Shown: positions 8,177 to 18,162, numbered from the stretch's first letter. The stretch is DNA of 64,000 nt from Janthinobacterium aquaticum (GCF_009208565.1 NZ_WFLK01000008.1:186001-250000); one strand, 5' to 3'. The notes: a model not told the origin generated them from the letters alone. Program-made: numbers and translations.

Positions 8177-9748
8177 TCAGCTGGCGCCGTCCCGCCACGC
8201 ACTGACGCGGTTGCGGCCGTCATTTTTCGACTGGTACAGCGCCGCATCGGCATGGTGCAGCAGGCCGGGCTTGTCGGCTGCGCCATGGTCCTGTGCGCTG
8301 GCGGTGGCGGCGCCAATGCTGACCGTGACCGTGCCGGCCGGGTTGGCCGCATGCGCGATACCGAGCGCCATCACGGCCGTGCGGATCGCTTCGGCCACCG
8401 TCAGTGCACCGGCGCTGTCGGTGTTGGGCAGGATCACGGCAAACTCTTCGCCGCCATAGCGCGCCACGGTATCGGCCGCACGCACGGCGCTGCCGGCAAT
8501 GGCGCCGGCCACGGCGCGCAGGCAGTCGTCGCCTGCCACATGGCCATAGGCGTCATTGAACTTTTTGAAAAAATCCACGTCCAACATCAATAGCGACACG
8601 GCCTGGTGGCCGCGCCGGGCACGTTTCAGTTCGTAATCGAGTGCGCTGTCGAACGAGCGGCGGTTGGCCAGGCCGGTCAGGCCGTCCTTGAGAGCGATGG
8701 TTTTCAGTTCGGCATTGGCTTTTTCCAGTTCCAGACTGGCCGTGCGCAGTTCAGTTTCAACATGGTCGCGGATAATGATCTGGCGCATCAGCTTGCGAAA
8801 GAACCAGATCAGCGCCGCAATAGACAGCAGCGCGCCCAGAAGGATCTGGGTGCTGAAGATTTTCCAGGGCGCGTAAATATCCTGCTTTGACCGCGCTGCC
8901 GCCACCAGCACGGGGAAGTCGTCGAGGCGGCGGTAGGTGTACAGCCGTTCGATGCCGTCCACCGTGGCCACCAGCATTTCGGTGCTGGCGCGGCCGGTCT
9001 TGTGGTAGCTGGTAAATACTGCGCCCGATGACAGATTGGTGCCGATCAACTTTTCCTGGAACGGACGCCGGTAGAGCAGGGTACCGTTCTCCAGCGCAAA
9101 AAAGACCGTGCCGGTGTTGCCCAGGTCCAGGCTGTTGTAGAAGCGCTCGAACGAGTCGAGGCGCAGCGTGGCCAGCGCCACGCCGGCAAATGTGCCATCG
9201 CTGTACTCGAGCCGGCGCGAGACGGGAATGATCCAGTGGCCGGTGGAGCGGCTGCGCACGGGCGCGCTGATCAGGGTGGTGTTTTGCTTGTTGTTTTTGT
9301 GGAAGATAAAGTAATCGCGGTCGGCATTATTGCCTTTTTGCTGGCGGCCCAGCGAGGTGGCGTTCCACACGCCTTGCGCATCATAGACAAACAGGCCGTG
9401 GATGGCCGGCACCTTGCGTATCTGGCGCGCCAGGTAAATGCTCAGCCGTTCGCCAGCGAGTCCGGTGCTGCCTTCACGCTCGGTGCGCTCGACGATGTCG
9501 TCGAGGATCACGTCGGCAATCTTGATGGCGGTATTGGCTTGCGAGGCCAGCGTCAGCGCCATGTTCTGGGTAGAAACCCGGGCTTCGCGCAGGCGCATCT
9601 CGTGCGAGGACCAGACCAGCCAGACCGAGGCGCCGCCCAGCGCAAGGCAGATCACGACCATCACGCTGGCCATCAGGGCGACCAGCGGCCGCTTCTTGTC
9701 GCGCAGACTTTGCAAAGACGGATCCGCGATGTACGTTGCTCCCTGCAT
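8177..9748 (-). CDS. Membrane diguanylate cyclase with periplasmic Cache-type sensor
   Basis: A protein of about 523 residues that makes cyclic di-GMP. After a short cytoplasmic start there is a TM segment (LVALMASVMVVICLALGGASV), a periplasmic domain of about 250 residues with the look of a double-Cache sensor, a second TM (LLGALLSIAALIWFF), then a GGDEF domain. The active site reads GGEEF at about residues 432-436. The product-inhibition site RxxD is present as RAAD five residues earlier, so the enzyme should be active and feedback-inhibited. The start is uncertain: ATG 9748 gives a sensible N-terminus, but a GTG at 9850 is also open and neither has a clear ribosome site. It is the last gene before the aceA control region. 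Confidence 0.9.
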   Translation of the reverse strand: MQGATYIADPSLQSLRDKKRPLVALMASVMVVICLALGGASVWLVWSSHEMRLREARVSTQNMALTLASQANTAIKIADVILDDIVERTEREGSTGLAGERLSIYLARQIRKVPAIHGLFVYDAQGVWNATSLGRQQKGNNADRDYFIFHKNNKQNTTLISAPVRSRSTGHWIIPVSRRLEYSDGTFAGVALATLRLDSFERFYNSLDLGNTGTVFFALENGTLLYRRPFQEKLIGTNLSSGAVFTSYHKTGRASTEMLVATVDGIERLYTYRRLDDFPVLVAAARSKQDIYAPWKIFSTQILLGALLSIAALIWFFRKLMRQIIIRDHVETELRTASLELEKANAELKTIALKDGLTGLANRRSFDSALDYELKRARRGHQAVSLLMLDVDFFKKFNDAYGHVAGDDCLRAVAGAIAGSAVRAADTVARYGGEEFAVILPNTDSAGALTVAEAIRTAVMALGIAHAANPAGTVTVSIGAATASAQDHGAADKPGLLHHADAALYQSKNDGRNRVSAWRDGAS

Positions 9749-9929
9749 CAGTATGTCCGGCAAAATGGGAGGCAAGAACCACGCCAGCCTGGGCATGGGG
9801 CGGTGCTTGCCGGAAGGTGCCTGCTGGCCATACGGTATCACAAGCACCACCAGGCGATCTTGAATTTATTGATCAGCAATATTGCAGGCGGCAGCACTGC
9901 TGGCGCAGCGCCTGCCGCTGGTATCTTGC

Positions 9930-11216
9930 CTAGTGGGTGGCCGGCTGGCGCTGGATAAACAGTGCGGTCAGCACGCCGATCGCGCAGATAGCAATCACGT
10001 AGTAAGCCGGTCCCAGTACATTGTTTTTCAGCATCAGCGTGACGACTACCGGCGTCAGGCCGCCGAAAATCGCATACGACAGATTGTAGGAAAACGACAG
10101 GCCGGAAAAGCGCACCTGCGCAGGAAACGCCTGCACCAGCACGCAAGGCACGGCGCCGACCACGCCGACAAACAAACCGGTCATGGCGTACAGCGGCAGC
10201 AGCAGGTCGGGGCGGCTGCCGATGGTGGTGTAGAAGATATAAGTGGCGATGGCCAGCAATAGCGAGCCGACCAGGATCACGCGCTTGCCGCCCAGGCGGT
10301 CGGCCAGCGTGCCGGCAATCACGCAGCCGAACGCCAGCGCCAGCGTAGCTGCCACATTGGCCACCAGCGTGGTGCGCGGCGCAATATGGTGGATTTTCTG
10401 CAGCAGCGCAGGCGTCATCAAAATCACCACCACGATGCCGGCCGACAGCAGCCAGGTCAGCAGCATGGAAACAACCACCGCACCGCGATGGCTGCGCAGC
10501 ACCGACTTGAGCGGCATTTCCAGCGACAGCGTCTTGCGTTGCTGCATCTCCGCAAACACCGGCGTCTCGTGCAGCCAGCGGCGCAAATACATGGCGCCAA
10601 AGCCGAACACGCCACCCAGCAGGAACGGATAGCGCCAGGCGCCGGCCGCCACTTCTTCGGGCATGTAGACGGTATTGAGGCCGGTGGCCACCAGGGAACC
10701 GAGCAGGATGCCGACTGTCAGGCCCGCTGTCAGCACGCCGCAGGCAAAGCCGGTATAGCGGCCGGGCACGTGTTCAGAAACAAACACCCAGGCGCCCGGT
10801 ACTTCGCCGCCAACGGCGGCGCCCTGGAAGATGCGCATGAGCAGTAGCAGCAGCGGTGCGGCCAGGCCGATGGTGGCGTAGGTCGGCAGCAGGCCGATCA
10901 GCAGGGTCGGCACCGCCATCATCAGGATCGACAGCGTAAACATGCGCTTGCGGCCCAGCAGGTCGCCAAAGTGCGCCATCACGATGCCGCCCAGCGGCCG
11001 CACCACATAGCCGGCGGCAAAGATGCCGAAGGTCTGCAGCAGGCGCAGCCAGTCAGGCATGTCCGGCGGGAAGAATAACTGGCCGATGACGTTGGCAAAG
11101 AAAACAAAGATAATAAAATCGTAGAATTCCAGCGCGCCGCCAAGGGCGGCCAGGGACAGGGTCTTGTAGTCTTGTCTGGTCAGGGGGCGTGCAGCAGAAG
11201 TAGCAGAGGTGGCCAT
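9930..11216 (-). CDS. MFS transporter of the MHS (metabolite:H+ symporter) family
   Basis: A 428-residue protein with 12 predicted membrane spans. The N-terminal signature (LGGALEFYDFIIFVFFANV) and the loop-2/3 motif (RPLGGIVMAHFGDLLGRKR) are those of the MHS subfamily, to which ProP, citrate and other organic-acid/proton symporters belong. The substrate cannot be read from the sequence; a carboxylate or compatible solute is typical. It is transcribed alone. The region upstream (11217-11436) is non-coding and must carry its promoter. Confidence 0.88.
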   Translation of the reverse strand: MATSATSAARPLTRQDYKTLSLAALGGALEFYDFIIFVFFANVIGQLFFPPDMPDWLRLLQTFGIFAAGYVVRPLGGIVMAHFGDLLGRKRMFTLSILMMAVPTLLIGLLPTYATIGLAAPLLLLLMRIFQGAAVGGEVPGAWVFVSEHVPGRYTGFACGVLTAGLTVGILLGSLVATGLNTVYMPEEVAAGAWRYPFLLGGVFGFGAMYLRRWLHETPVFAEMQQRKTLSLEMPLKSVLRSHRGAVVVSMLLTWLLSAGIVVVILMTPALLQKIHHIAPRTTLVANVAATLALAFGCVIAGTLADRLGGKRVILVGSLLLAIATYIFYTTIGSRPDLLLPLYAMTGLFVGVVGAVPCVLVQAFPAQVRFSGLSFSYNLSYAIFGGLTPVVVTLMLKNNVLGPAYYVIAICAIGVLTALFIQRQPATH

Positions 11217-11436
11217 GTGTCTCGTCGTTATGTTTTATTGGGATGAACTGCCAGAGACAGCATACGCATTTCCCGCCTGCGAGTAAATGCGATGACGCCT
11301 GTGTGCGCTTGCCAAATAAATGCGCCATCGAGCGTCATTTATTGGTCAGTTTCCCGGATAAAAATTGATAAAATAGGCACTATACCGAAGAAAGGTTGAA
11401 ATCGCCATCACTGGCAACCGCACTATGGCGGTGCTT

Positions 11437-11967
11437 TTACAACACTTGCCGCTCCTCGGGAAGGCGATACAGTTCGCTCCAGCCCAGATGGTCTTCCAGC
11501 CATTCATCAGCGTCCGAGCTATCCATCTGCATCAGCAGTGCACCCAGTTTCAGGTCGCCTTTTGCCATCGCCAGTACCGCCAGCACGGCGTTGAGCATGT
11601 CCGGCTGAAGTTGGCCTTCCAGCTCGCGCGTGGCCAGCTGCGCCAGTTGCACCCAGGCGCTGCGGTAGCTCTCGCGCAGCCAGTCGGGCAGTAGCGGATT
11701 GTGCTTGCGGTGGCGCTCCAGTTCGATCAATGCGCATAGCGCATACACGTCTTCGCTGCGTTCGGTTGCAGCGGCGGCAATGCGCACCAACTGCGGTACG
11801 GCCGCATACGAGGCGACGCCCACATCGCCCTGGTGGTGCAGTTCTTCCCACAGCTCTTGCCAGCTGTCTTCGCCTGCTTCCAGTTCGCGCAGCGCCGGTG
11901 CGGCGTCATAGTCGATGCGGTAGCCGCCTTGCAAGGTGGGCCAGAGCGGGTCGTCAAGTGTCAGCAA
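11437..11967 (-). CDS. Conserved hypothetical protein, helical, acidic
   Basis: A 176-residue soluble protein rich in Leu, Glu and Ala with a regular helical pattern, perhaps a small HEAT-like solenoid. Segments such as GDVGVASYAAVPQLVRIA and EDVYALCALIELER are typical of such repeats. The chosen start is TTG at 11967 because AAAGGAG lies 7 bases upstream. No catalytic motif is visible. It is divergent from the DUF1493-like gene, with about 170 bases between them. I do not know its function. Confidence 0.6.
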   Translation of the reverse strand: MLTLDDPLWPTLQGGYRIDYDAAPALRELEAGEDSWQELWEELHHQGDVGVASYAAVPQLVRIAAAATERSEDVYALCALIELERHRKHNPLLPDWLRESYRSAWVQLAQLATRELEGQLQPDMLNAVLAVLAMAKGDLKLGALLMQMDSSDADEWLEDHLGWSELYRLPEERQVL

Positions 11968-12138
11968 AGGGGCTCCTTTCAGATACCAAGTCGGTTGGGG
12001 TTGGTGGCATAGTCCACGCCGGTATGAAGTTCCTGCGGCTGGCTTATTGTAAGTGACACGGTGCTACCTGCTGCGCGCGTTGCCACCTGTATCGGAAGCC
12101 AGTTACCATCAGCCTTTATTTGCTTCTTTCATACAGAG

Positions 12139-12474
12139 ATGCCAGTCGCCACTTTTGCAGAAGTTGCCGCCGCCGTGCGCGCCAGCCAGGGCACACCTGC
12201 CGGCCAGTGCATCGATGCCGCTACCCTGATCGAAGACGATCTGGGCATTACCGGCGACGATGGCTGCGCGCTGCTCGAAGAGCTGGAAAGCACGTTCGGT
12301 ATCGCTTTTGCCGGCGCCGATGGCACGCTGCGTGGAGCTTTTGGCCTGGCGCCTGACGAGTACCTGTTTCATGGCGAAGGCTGGAGTTTGTTTCGCAAGG
12401 ACAAGGTCAGGCCGCTCACCATGAGTGAATTGCACCGCGTCATCGCGGCCTTGCAATTGTCGGGGCCGGCATGA
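12139..12474 (+). CDS. DUF1493-like protein (acyl-carrier-protein-like fold)
   Basis: A 111-residue protein that resembles DUF1493 proteins. These have an acyl-carrier-like pattern: an early acidic IEDDLGITGDDG segment, then LLEELESTFGI, an FGLAPDEYLF motif and a C-terminal PLTMSELHRVI helix. The usual phosphopantetheine DSL serine is absent; the corresponding stretch reads ITGDDG. The ATG at 12139 fits the family's length; an upstream in-frame start would add an unrelated stretch. Its last bases overlap the start of the next gene (ATGA), so the two are translationally coupled. The role is unknown. Confidence 0.6.
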   Translation: MPVATFAEVAAAVRASQGTPAGQCIDAATLIEDDLGITGDDGCALLEELESTFGIAFAGADGTLRGAFGLAPDEYLFHGEGWSLFRKDKVRPLTMSELHRVIAALQLSGPA

Positions 12475-12896
12475 CAGCGAGCTGGTCCTCGCCACCGCAA
12501 CTGGCCGCGCTGGCCGCCTTCTATGCGCGCGCCAAAGCCGAACCGGCAACGGTATCGGACGCCGAACTGTTGGCTGCGGTGCGCAACGCCCACTGGCCCA
12601 CCAATTGCTGGGCGTATGTGGATCTGTCGTTTGCCTTGATTGCGCCGGCCTGCCAGCTGCGTCCGCACCTTACCGCCGAGCTGATCGCCATGCCGATTGC
12701 CGCCATGATTGCTGGCGGCCTGGACAGCGTGCAGCAGGTACTGGCTTGCGGGGAGCGCTGCGCTGTCAATCGCGCGCCGTACGTGGCGACCCTGCCCGAG
12801 GCCGCCGGCTGGCTGGCGCAAACCTGGCCTACGCTCGATGCACTGGTAGCGCAGGTGTTCGCGCAGCAGTGGCTTGAGGCCATGGGAGACGATTAG
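12471..12896 (+). CDS. Hypothetical protein coupled to the DUF1493-like gene
   Basis: A 141-residue, mainly helical, Ala/Leu-rich protein with tryptophans (NAHWPTNCWAYVD) and several cysteines. It has no signal peptide and no recognised domain. Its ATG overlaps the stop codon of the DUF1493-like gene by four bases, so the two products are probably made in step and may work together. No further context helps, because the next gene is convergent. An imperfect GC hairpin with a short A/T tail lies between the two 3' ends near 12922-12955. Confidence 0.55.
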   Translation: MTASWSSPPQLAALAAFYARAKAEPATVSDAELLAAVRNAHWPTNCWAYVDLSFALIAPACQLRPHLTAELIAMPIAAMIAGGLDSVQQVLACGERCAVNRAPYVATLPEAAGWLAQTWPTLDALVAQVFAQQWLEAMGDD

Positions 12897-12958
12897 GGCG
12901 CCGAATTTGCTGGCACCACGTTACCCGCATCCGTCATTTGTTGGCGGGTTAAAAAACG

Positions 12959-13936
12959 CTACTTCAACAGCCGCTGCATCACCACATTGAAAAACCGTGG
13001 CGTATCGGACGCCAGGCAAACCCGTGCATTGGGCTTGCCTGCCGTCTCGCGCGTATAGCCGTCATCGGTCACGCTGATATGCATCGGCACGACCGGGCAG
13101 GTGGCAGCATCGATCAGGTACGTCACCGGCACCACGTCAAACAGCGACGGCATATTGCTCGACCATGGCTGATAGCTGTCGATCCACTGGTGGTACAGCA
13201 AGGTCACGGCGTCGGTCATCGGCGAGCCGTGGCCGAAGATGGCGTTGCGTTCGACTTCGTCCAGACGGATCTGGGTCGAGTCGAGCGGCATCATCACAAT
13301 CGGCACGCCGGAAGCGAATAGCGCCTGCGCACCCTTGATGTCGGAGGCGATGTTGTATTCCTTGTCGGCCGGGCGCGAGGGTACATATTGCGACTTGCGG
13401 TAGCCGGCGCGCACCGAGCCGCCCATCATCACCACCTGTTTCAGCTGGCCAAAGGCAGTGCGGTTGCGCTCGATGGCGGCGCCCACATTGGTCAGCGGGC
13501 CGAGCGCCAGCAGGGTGATCTGGCCGGGCTGGCGCGCCGCTTCGCGCAGCAGGAAGTCGACCGCGTCCTGCGGTGCCTGCAAGGGCGCCGCGCCGCGCTG
13601 CGCATAGCGGGCCTGGGTAAATGGCGTGGGGTTGGCAGTGGTGATGCCTTGCGCCACAGGAATGCCGGCATGGCCCGTCTCGCGCAGAAAACGCTCAAGC
13701 AGGCGGCCGCGCAAGGCCGTATCGCCCCAGGCGGTGGTAATGCCGACGATCTCGATCTCGGGACTTTGCAGCAGCAGGGCCAGGGCAAAGGCGTCGTCGA
13801 TATCGTCGCCGATATCCATGTCGACGATGACTTTTTGTGGTGCTGCCGCAACGGCGGCAGCCGGTGCGATCAAGGCGCCGACAAGGGCGCAGGACGAAAC
13901 AAGCGCGTGGCGCAGCAGGGGGAAAGAGCGGGACAT
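12959..13936 (-). CDS. Exported nucleoside hydrolase (IUNH family)
   Basis: A 325-residue enzyme of the inosine-uridine nucleoside hydrolase family, which cleaves nucleosides into base and ribose. The N-terminal calcium-binding signature is present as VDMDIGDDIDDA (residues 38-49; the family form is DTDPGxDDA). Further family features are GPLTNVGAAIERN and the VMMGG segment. Residues 1-31 form a signal peptide, so this version acts in the periplasm, whereas most relatives are cytoplasmic. AGG stands 9 bases before the ATG. An exported enzyme would turn outside nucleosides into bases, which fits the nucleoside uptake locus at 44-50 kb. It is divergent from the GAF kinase gene. Confidence 0.9.
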   Translation of the reverse strand: MSRSFPLLRHALVSSCALVGALIAPAAAVAAAPQKVIVDMDIGDDIDDAFALALLLQSPEIEIVGITTAWGDTALRGRLLERFLRETGHAGIPVAQGITTANPTPFTQARYAQRGAAPLQAPQDAVDFLLREAARQPGQITLLALGPLTNVGAAIERNRTAFGQLKQVVMMGGSVRAGYRKSQYVPSRPADKEYNIASDIKGAQALFASGVPIVMMPLDSTQIRLDEVERNAIFGHGSPMTDAVTLLYHQWIDSYQPWSSNMPSLFDVVPVTYLIDAATCPVVPMHISVTDDGYTRETAGKPNARVCLASDTPRFFNVVMQRLLK

Positions 13937-14053
13937 GGCAAACCTGGTGAAAGTGGAAGCGCGTCGATTTTAACAGGCGCCGCCAGCGTGGTGTTCTGGC
14001 CGGGAATGGCCCATAATCAGCGTCAGCACAACCGCCGAAACGAGCCGCCAGGT

Positions 14054-15241
14054 ATGGATGATTTACAAGCCAACGATGTCGCACTGGTGCAATCGATTGC
14101 CTCCGTTCCCACCATTATGCGCGTGATTGCCGACAGCACCGGTCTGCGCTTTGTCTGCGTGGCGCGCGTGACCGAGCACTCGTGGACCGCCTGCGCCGTG
14201 CTCGACAGCTTGGGCTACGAGCTGTCGCCTGGCTCCGAGCTGATCCTGTCGAGCACGCTGTGCGACGCCGTGCGCACGCGCCAGACGCCGATCGTGATCG
14301 ACAGCGTGGCCAATAGCGACCTGTACCGTGATCATCCGACACCGAAACAATACCGTTTCGACAGTTATTTCTCGATTCCCCTGTACTGGCAGGACGGCCA
14401 GTTTTTCGGCACCCTGTGCGGCCTCGATCCCTTGCCCAAGGATTTGTCGACCGACAAGGTACGCGACTCGCTGCGCCTGTATGCCGAGCTCATTTCGCTG
14501 CAGCTGGAAACAGGCAAGCGCATGATCGCCACCGAAGGCGCGCTGATGGCCGAGCGCGAGGCGGCCGAATGGCGCGAACAATTCATTGCCGTGCTGGGCC
14601 ACGACCTGCGCACGCCGCTGTCGTCGATTATCAATGGCGCCGAGCTGATCAAGCTGATGGCGCCGGCCACCAAGGTGAGCAACGTCGCCGAGCGCATCGG
14701 CCGCAGCGGCTACCGCATCGCCAATCTGGTCGACGACCTGATGGATTTTGCGCGCGGGCGCCTGGGTGGCGGCATACCGCTGGCGCTGATCAGCACCAGC
14801 GAACTGGGCATGCAATTGCAGCATGCGATTGCCGAGCTGGAAAGCGCCCATCCGGGTCGCCTGATACACAGCCGCATCGAACTGCCTTGCGAGCTGGTGT
14901 GCGATCCAGGCCGCCTGACCCAGCTGCTGTCAAACCTGCTGCTCAACGCCCTGACGCATGGCGACCCAAGCCAGCCCATCGTGGTCACCGCGCTGTGTGA
15001 CAACAGCCAGCTGCAACTGGCCGTCAGCAACCAGGGCCAGCCCATCGCCCCGGCCACCATCGAGCGCCTGTTCCACCCATTCTGGCGCGGCAGCGACGCC
15101 GTACCCGGCGCTGGCGGCCTGGGACTGGGCCTCTACATCGCCTCGCAAATCGCCCGCTCACACAATGGCGAGCTTGCCGTGGTGTCGGATGAGGCGGGTA
15201 CGGTGTTCAGTTTTCGTATGGCGGTGCCGGCATCAGTCTGA
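14054..15241 (+). CDS. Soluble histidine kinase with N-terminal GAF domain
   Basis: A 395-residue cytoplasmic kinase without membrane segments. Residues about 18-155 form a GAF domain. The H-box is LGHDLRTPLSS with the phospho-acceptor His183, followed by an N-box (LLSNLLLNALTHG) and a glycine loop (GLGLGLYIASQIA). All catalytic boxes are intact. There is no receiver domain and no response-regulator gene nearby, so its partner is unknown. The ATG at 14054 is chosen because it begins the GAF domain properly, although the frame is open much further upstream, antisense to the nucleoside hydrolase gene. The related organisation in phytochrome-like or light/redox GAF kinases cannot be confirmed, as no chromophore cysteine context is evident. 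Confidence 0.88.
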   Translation: MDDLQANDVALVQSIASVPTIMRVIADSTGLRFVCVARVTEHSWTACAVLDSLGYELSPGSELILSSTLCDAVRTRQTPIVIDSVANSDLYRDHPTPKQYRFDSYFSIPLYWQDGQFFGTLCGLDPLPKDLSTDKVRDSLRLYAELISLQLETGKRMIATEGALMAEREAAEWREQFIAVLGHDLRTPLSSIINGAELIKLMAPATKVSNVAERIGRSGYRIANLVDDLMDFARGRLGGGIPLALISTSELGMQLQHAIAELESAHPGRLIHSRIELPCELVCDPGRLTQLLSNLLLNALTHGDPSQPIVVTALCDNSQLQLAVSNQGQPIAPATIERLFHPFWRGSDAVPGAGGLGLGLYIASQIARSHNGELAVVSDEAGTVFSFRMAVPASV

Positions 15242-15329
15242 TAGCTGTTTGCTGGCCGCTTGCTCCAGCGCAAGCATTACCTGTTCACCTCGTGGCATTG
15301 TTGTCTGATTGACTTTGCATGGGGGTAGC

Positions 15330-18128
15330 ATGGCTGCCGACAATGACGCGCTGTCTGAGCTGGAAAGTGAGGGTGTCCACCGGCCCTTGCGCCTGCGCCT
15401 GGGCGCAACCCCGCAACTGCCACCGGGGGCCTTGCTGCCGCAACGGATTTTTTGCACCGAATCGCTGTGTGGCGGTTTTGAGTGTCGCGTGCTGTGCGTG
15501 TCGGCCCATGCCGGCTTGCCGCTCGACAGCCTGCTTGCGTTGCCGGCCGCAGTTGAGATCGTGACCGATACCGGCCGGCTGCGCAGCCTGTGCGGCATCG
15601 TCACGCAGGCCAGCGCCGGCGACGGCGATGGTGCCTTGTCGAGCTACCAGCTGGTGCTGCACGATGTGTTTGCCATTATGGAAAAGCGCCGCAATACGCG
15701 CGTGTTTCGTTGCTTGTCAGATTTGGCTATCGTGCAGCTGCTGCTCGATGAATGGATTAACAGCAATAGCGTGCTGGCGCAGGCATTTCAATATGTCTAT
15801 GCCGATTTTTTTGATGCGCACAGTGCTCCGCAGCGCGAGTTCGTGATGCAGCACAACGAATCGGATGCCGCCTTTGTGCGCAGGCTGCTCAGGCGCAGCG
15901 GCGTCGCCTGGTTTTTCCGCGCAGGCGACAGTGCCGAACCATCGCATACGCTGGTCTTGTTCAACCACGCCGATGGCTTGCGACAGAGCACGGCGGGCAG
16001 CGTGCGCTATCACGCCGAACGCGCTACCGAGGAACGCGATAGCCTCAGTACCTGGCACGAAATACGCACGCTGCAGGCGGGGAAAGTAACCCGCCACAGC
16101 TGGAACGACGAGCGCGCGCTGGCGCGTCAGTTCATGACGGCCGAGCTCGCTTCTCCAGGCGGACAGGGCATGCATGGCAATGTGCTGGCCGCCAGTCTCG
16201 ATGACTATAGCGTGTCGCCGCCGCGCGCCGCATCGGATCATGAAGCGCTGTGCCGCATTGGCGCGTTGGCCTTGCAGCAGCACGATTATGCGCGCCATTG
16301 TTTTCATGCCGAAGGCTGTGTGCGCGACCTGTGCGTTGGTGAGTACTTTACGCTGGAGCAGCATCCGGAGATCGATGCGCTACCGAACGGGCAGCGCGAC
16401 TTTGTGCTTATCTCACAGCAATTGGCTGTCCAGAATAATCTGTCGAAGCAGCTGGCTGCGCGCGTGGCGCGGCTGTTTGCGCGCAATCGCTGGCTGACCG
16501 AGAGCGACGCCCTGCTGCAGCGGGAGACAGCTGAACAAGTCGAGCATGGGCCGCTGCGTGTGCGCATGAGCATGCAGGTGGTACGGCGTGGCGTGGCCAT
16601 AGTACCCGCGTATGACAGCTGCACCGATCTGCCGCCAGTGGCCATGCAAAGTGCGATTGTGGTGGGGCCGCCCGGCGAGGAGGTGTATTGCGACGCCACG
16701 GGCCGTGTCAAGGTGCGCTTCCCTGCGACCCGCCCGGCCGATCATGCACACGCCGGCGGCGCCGGGGCCAGGGATAGCGATGCCGATTCGGCCTGGGTGC
16801 GCGTAGCCTCGAGCTGGGCCGGCAATGGGCCAGGCAGCGCGCGGCAATGCGGCTTCCTGGGCTTGCCGCGGGTCGGCACGGAAGTGCTGCTCGACTTTCT
16901 GGGCGGCGACCCGGATCGGCCCATCATCGTCGGACAGCTGTATAACCACGGCGCCGCGCCGATCGCTCTGTGCCGTGCCGGCGCGTTGCCCGGCAACCGC
17001 TATCTGTCGGGCATCCGGAGCCGCGAGATCAGGGGCGCGCGCGCCAATCAGTTGCGCTTTGACGATACGCAGGGCCAGATCAGCGCCCAACTGGCCAGCG
17101 AGCATGGCGTGTCCCAACTGAACCTGGGCTGGCTGGCGCAGGACCGGCGCGACGGACAGGCGGCGCCGCGTGGCGAAGGCGCGGAATTGCGTACCGACCA
17201 GCAGCTTGCCTTGCGCGCGGGTAAGGGCATGCTGCTCTCGGCCTGGGAACGCTTGCATGCCGCTGACGGCCAGATGGCGCGCAGCGAGTATCTGGCGCTG
17301 ATGGAAAATTGTCTGGAATTGTTTCGTTCGCTCGGCAGTTATGCCGCCAACCACGCGGCCCTGGCCAGCGAACCGGAGGCGCAGCAGCAACTGCAGCAAG
17401 CGTTGAAAAGCTGGGAAGGCGCCAGCAATACCCAACCGCGCGCCGAACCAGGCGGTGCCCCGGTGATCACCGTCACGGCGCCGGACGGCATCAGCTTTGC
17501 CAGTTCGAAAGCCGTGATTACCTATGCCGCCAGCAATGTCGATACGGTGGCCCAGCAGCACCTGCAATGGACGGCAGGGCAGCGCTGCAGCATCACTGCC
17601 GGCAAGGGAATTTCTTTGTTTTCACATGCCGACGGCATGCGCGCGATTGCCCATCACGGCGTGCTGCTTTTGCAGAGCCAGCACGACGATACGCAAGTGA
17701 ATGCTGGCAAGAATTTGCGGCTGACCGCCAGCGAGGGCAAGCTGACCGGCATGGCCGACGAGATCGTGCTCATTTCCAAGCATGGGGCCTTTATCCGGAT
17801 AGCCGACGGCATTACGTTCGGCAGTAACTCGCCGCTCAAATTCAATGCGCCCAGCTTTCTTTTCAATGATGCGCAAAGCATGGAAGCTACGTTGCCGGAT
17901 TTTGGAGAAGGCAAGGCCGACCAGCAATTTATCTTCCAGTATGAGGGTGCCGATATGGTTGATGGCGTACAGCAGGAGCCGCAACTGGCGCCACAAAGCG
18001 CGTTTGACCTGAAGCTTGGCGACGGCACATCCAATCAGGGCCAAAGCGATGGTGAAGGCAAGAGCGAGGTGCTCGAGCGCGACGCCATGCAGAGCGTTGC
18101 TATCGAAGTATTGAGTCACCGGGACTGA
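15330..18128 (+). CDS. vgrG: Type VI secretion tip protein VgrG
   Basis: A 932-residue VgrG, the trimeric spike that caps the type VI Hcp tube and carries effectors. The gp27-like base runs to about residue 400 (EFVMQHNESDAAFVRRLLRRSG is the hallmark region). The gp5-like OB fold follows (AIVVGPPGEEVYCDATGRVKVRF, then a WVRVASSWAG strand). The C-terminal DUF2345 beta-helix covers about residues 710-860 (PVITVTAPDGI onward). A further tail of about 70 residues after it may dock cargo. GGGGGT precedes the ATG at 15330. It is the first gene of a cargo operon with tle3, tla3 and PAAR genes, so it most likely delivers the lipase. Confidence 0.93.
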   Translation: MAADNDALSELESEGVHRPLRLRLGATPQLPPGALLPQRIFCTESLCGGFECRVLCVSAHAGLPLDSLLALPAAVEIVTDTGRLRSLCGIVTQASAGDGDGALSSYQLVLHDVFAIMEKRRNTRVFRCLSDLAIVQLLLDEWINSNSVLAQAFQYVYADFFDAHSAPQREFVMQHNESDAAFVRRLLRRSGVAWFFRAGDSAEPSHTLVLFNHADGLRQSTAGSVRYHAERATEERDSLSTWHEIRTLQAGKVTRHSWNDERALARQFMTAELASPGGQGMHGNVLAASLDDYSVSPPRAASDHEALCRIGALALQQHDYARHCFHAEGCVRDLCVGEYFTLEQHPEIDALPNGQRDFVLISQQLAVQNNLSKQLAARVARLFARNRWLTESDALLQRETAEQVEHGPLRVRMSMQVVRRGVAIVPAYDSCTDLPPVAMQSAIVVGPPGEEVYCDATGRVKVRFPATRPADHAHAGGAGARDSDADSAWVRVASSWAGNGPGSARQCGFLGLPRVGTEVLLDFLGGDPDRPIIVGQLYNHGAAPIALCRAGALPGNRYLSGIRSREIRGARANQLRFDDTQGQISAQLASEHGVSQLNLGWLAQDRRDGQAAPRGEGAELRTDQQLALRAGKGMLLSAWERLHAADGQMARSEYLALMENCLELFRSLGSYAANHAALASEPEAQQQLQQALKSWEGASNTQPRAEPGGAPVITVTAPDGISFASSKAVITYAASNVDTVAQQHLQWTAGQRCSITAGKGISLFSHADGMRAIAHHGVLLLQSQHDDTQVNAGKNLRLTASEGKLTGMADEIVLISKHGAFIRIADGITFGSNSPLKFNAPSFLFNDAQSMEATLPDFGEGKADQQFIFQYEGADMVDGVQQEPQLAPQSAFDLKLGDGTSNQGQSDGEGKSEVLERDAMQSVAIEVLSHRD

Positions 18129-18162
18129 ACCAGCTGACATTCCTGCCGAGAGGAGCTATGCC

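Noticed and set aside
13388..14053. N-terminal 222-codon extension of the GAF kinase
   Set aside because: It lies antisense to the nucleoside hydrolase gene, and the GAF domain begins right after ATG 14054.
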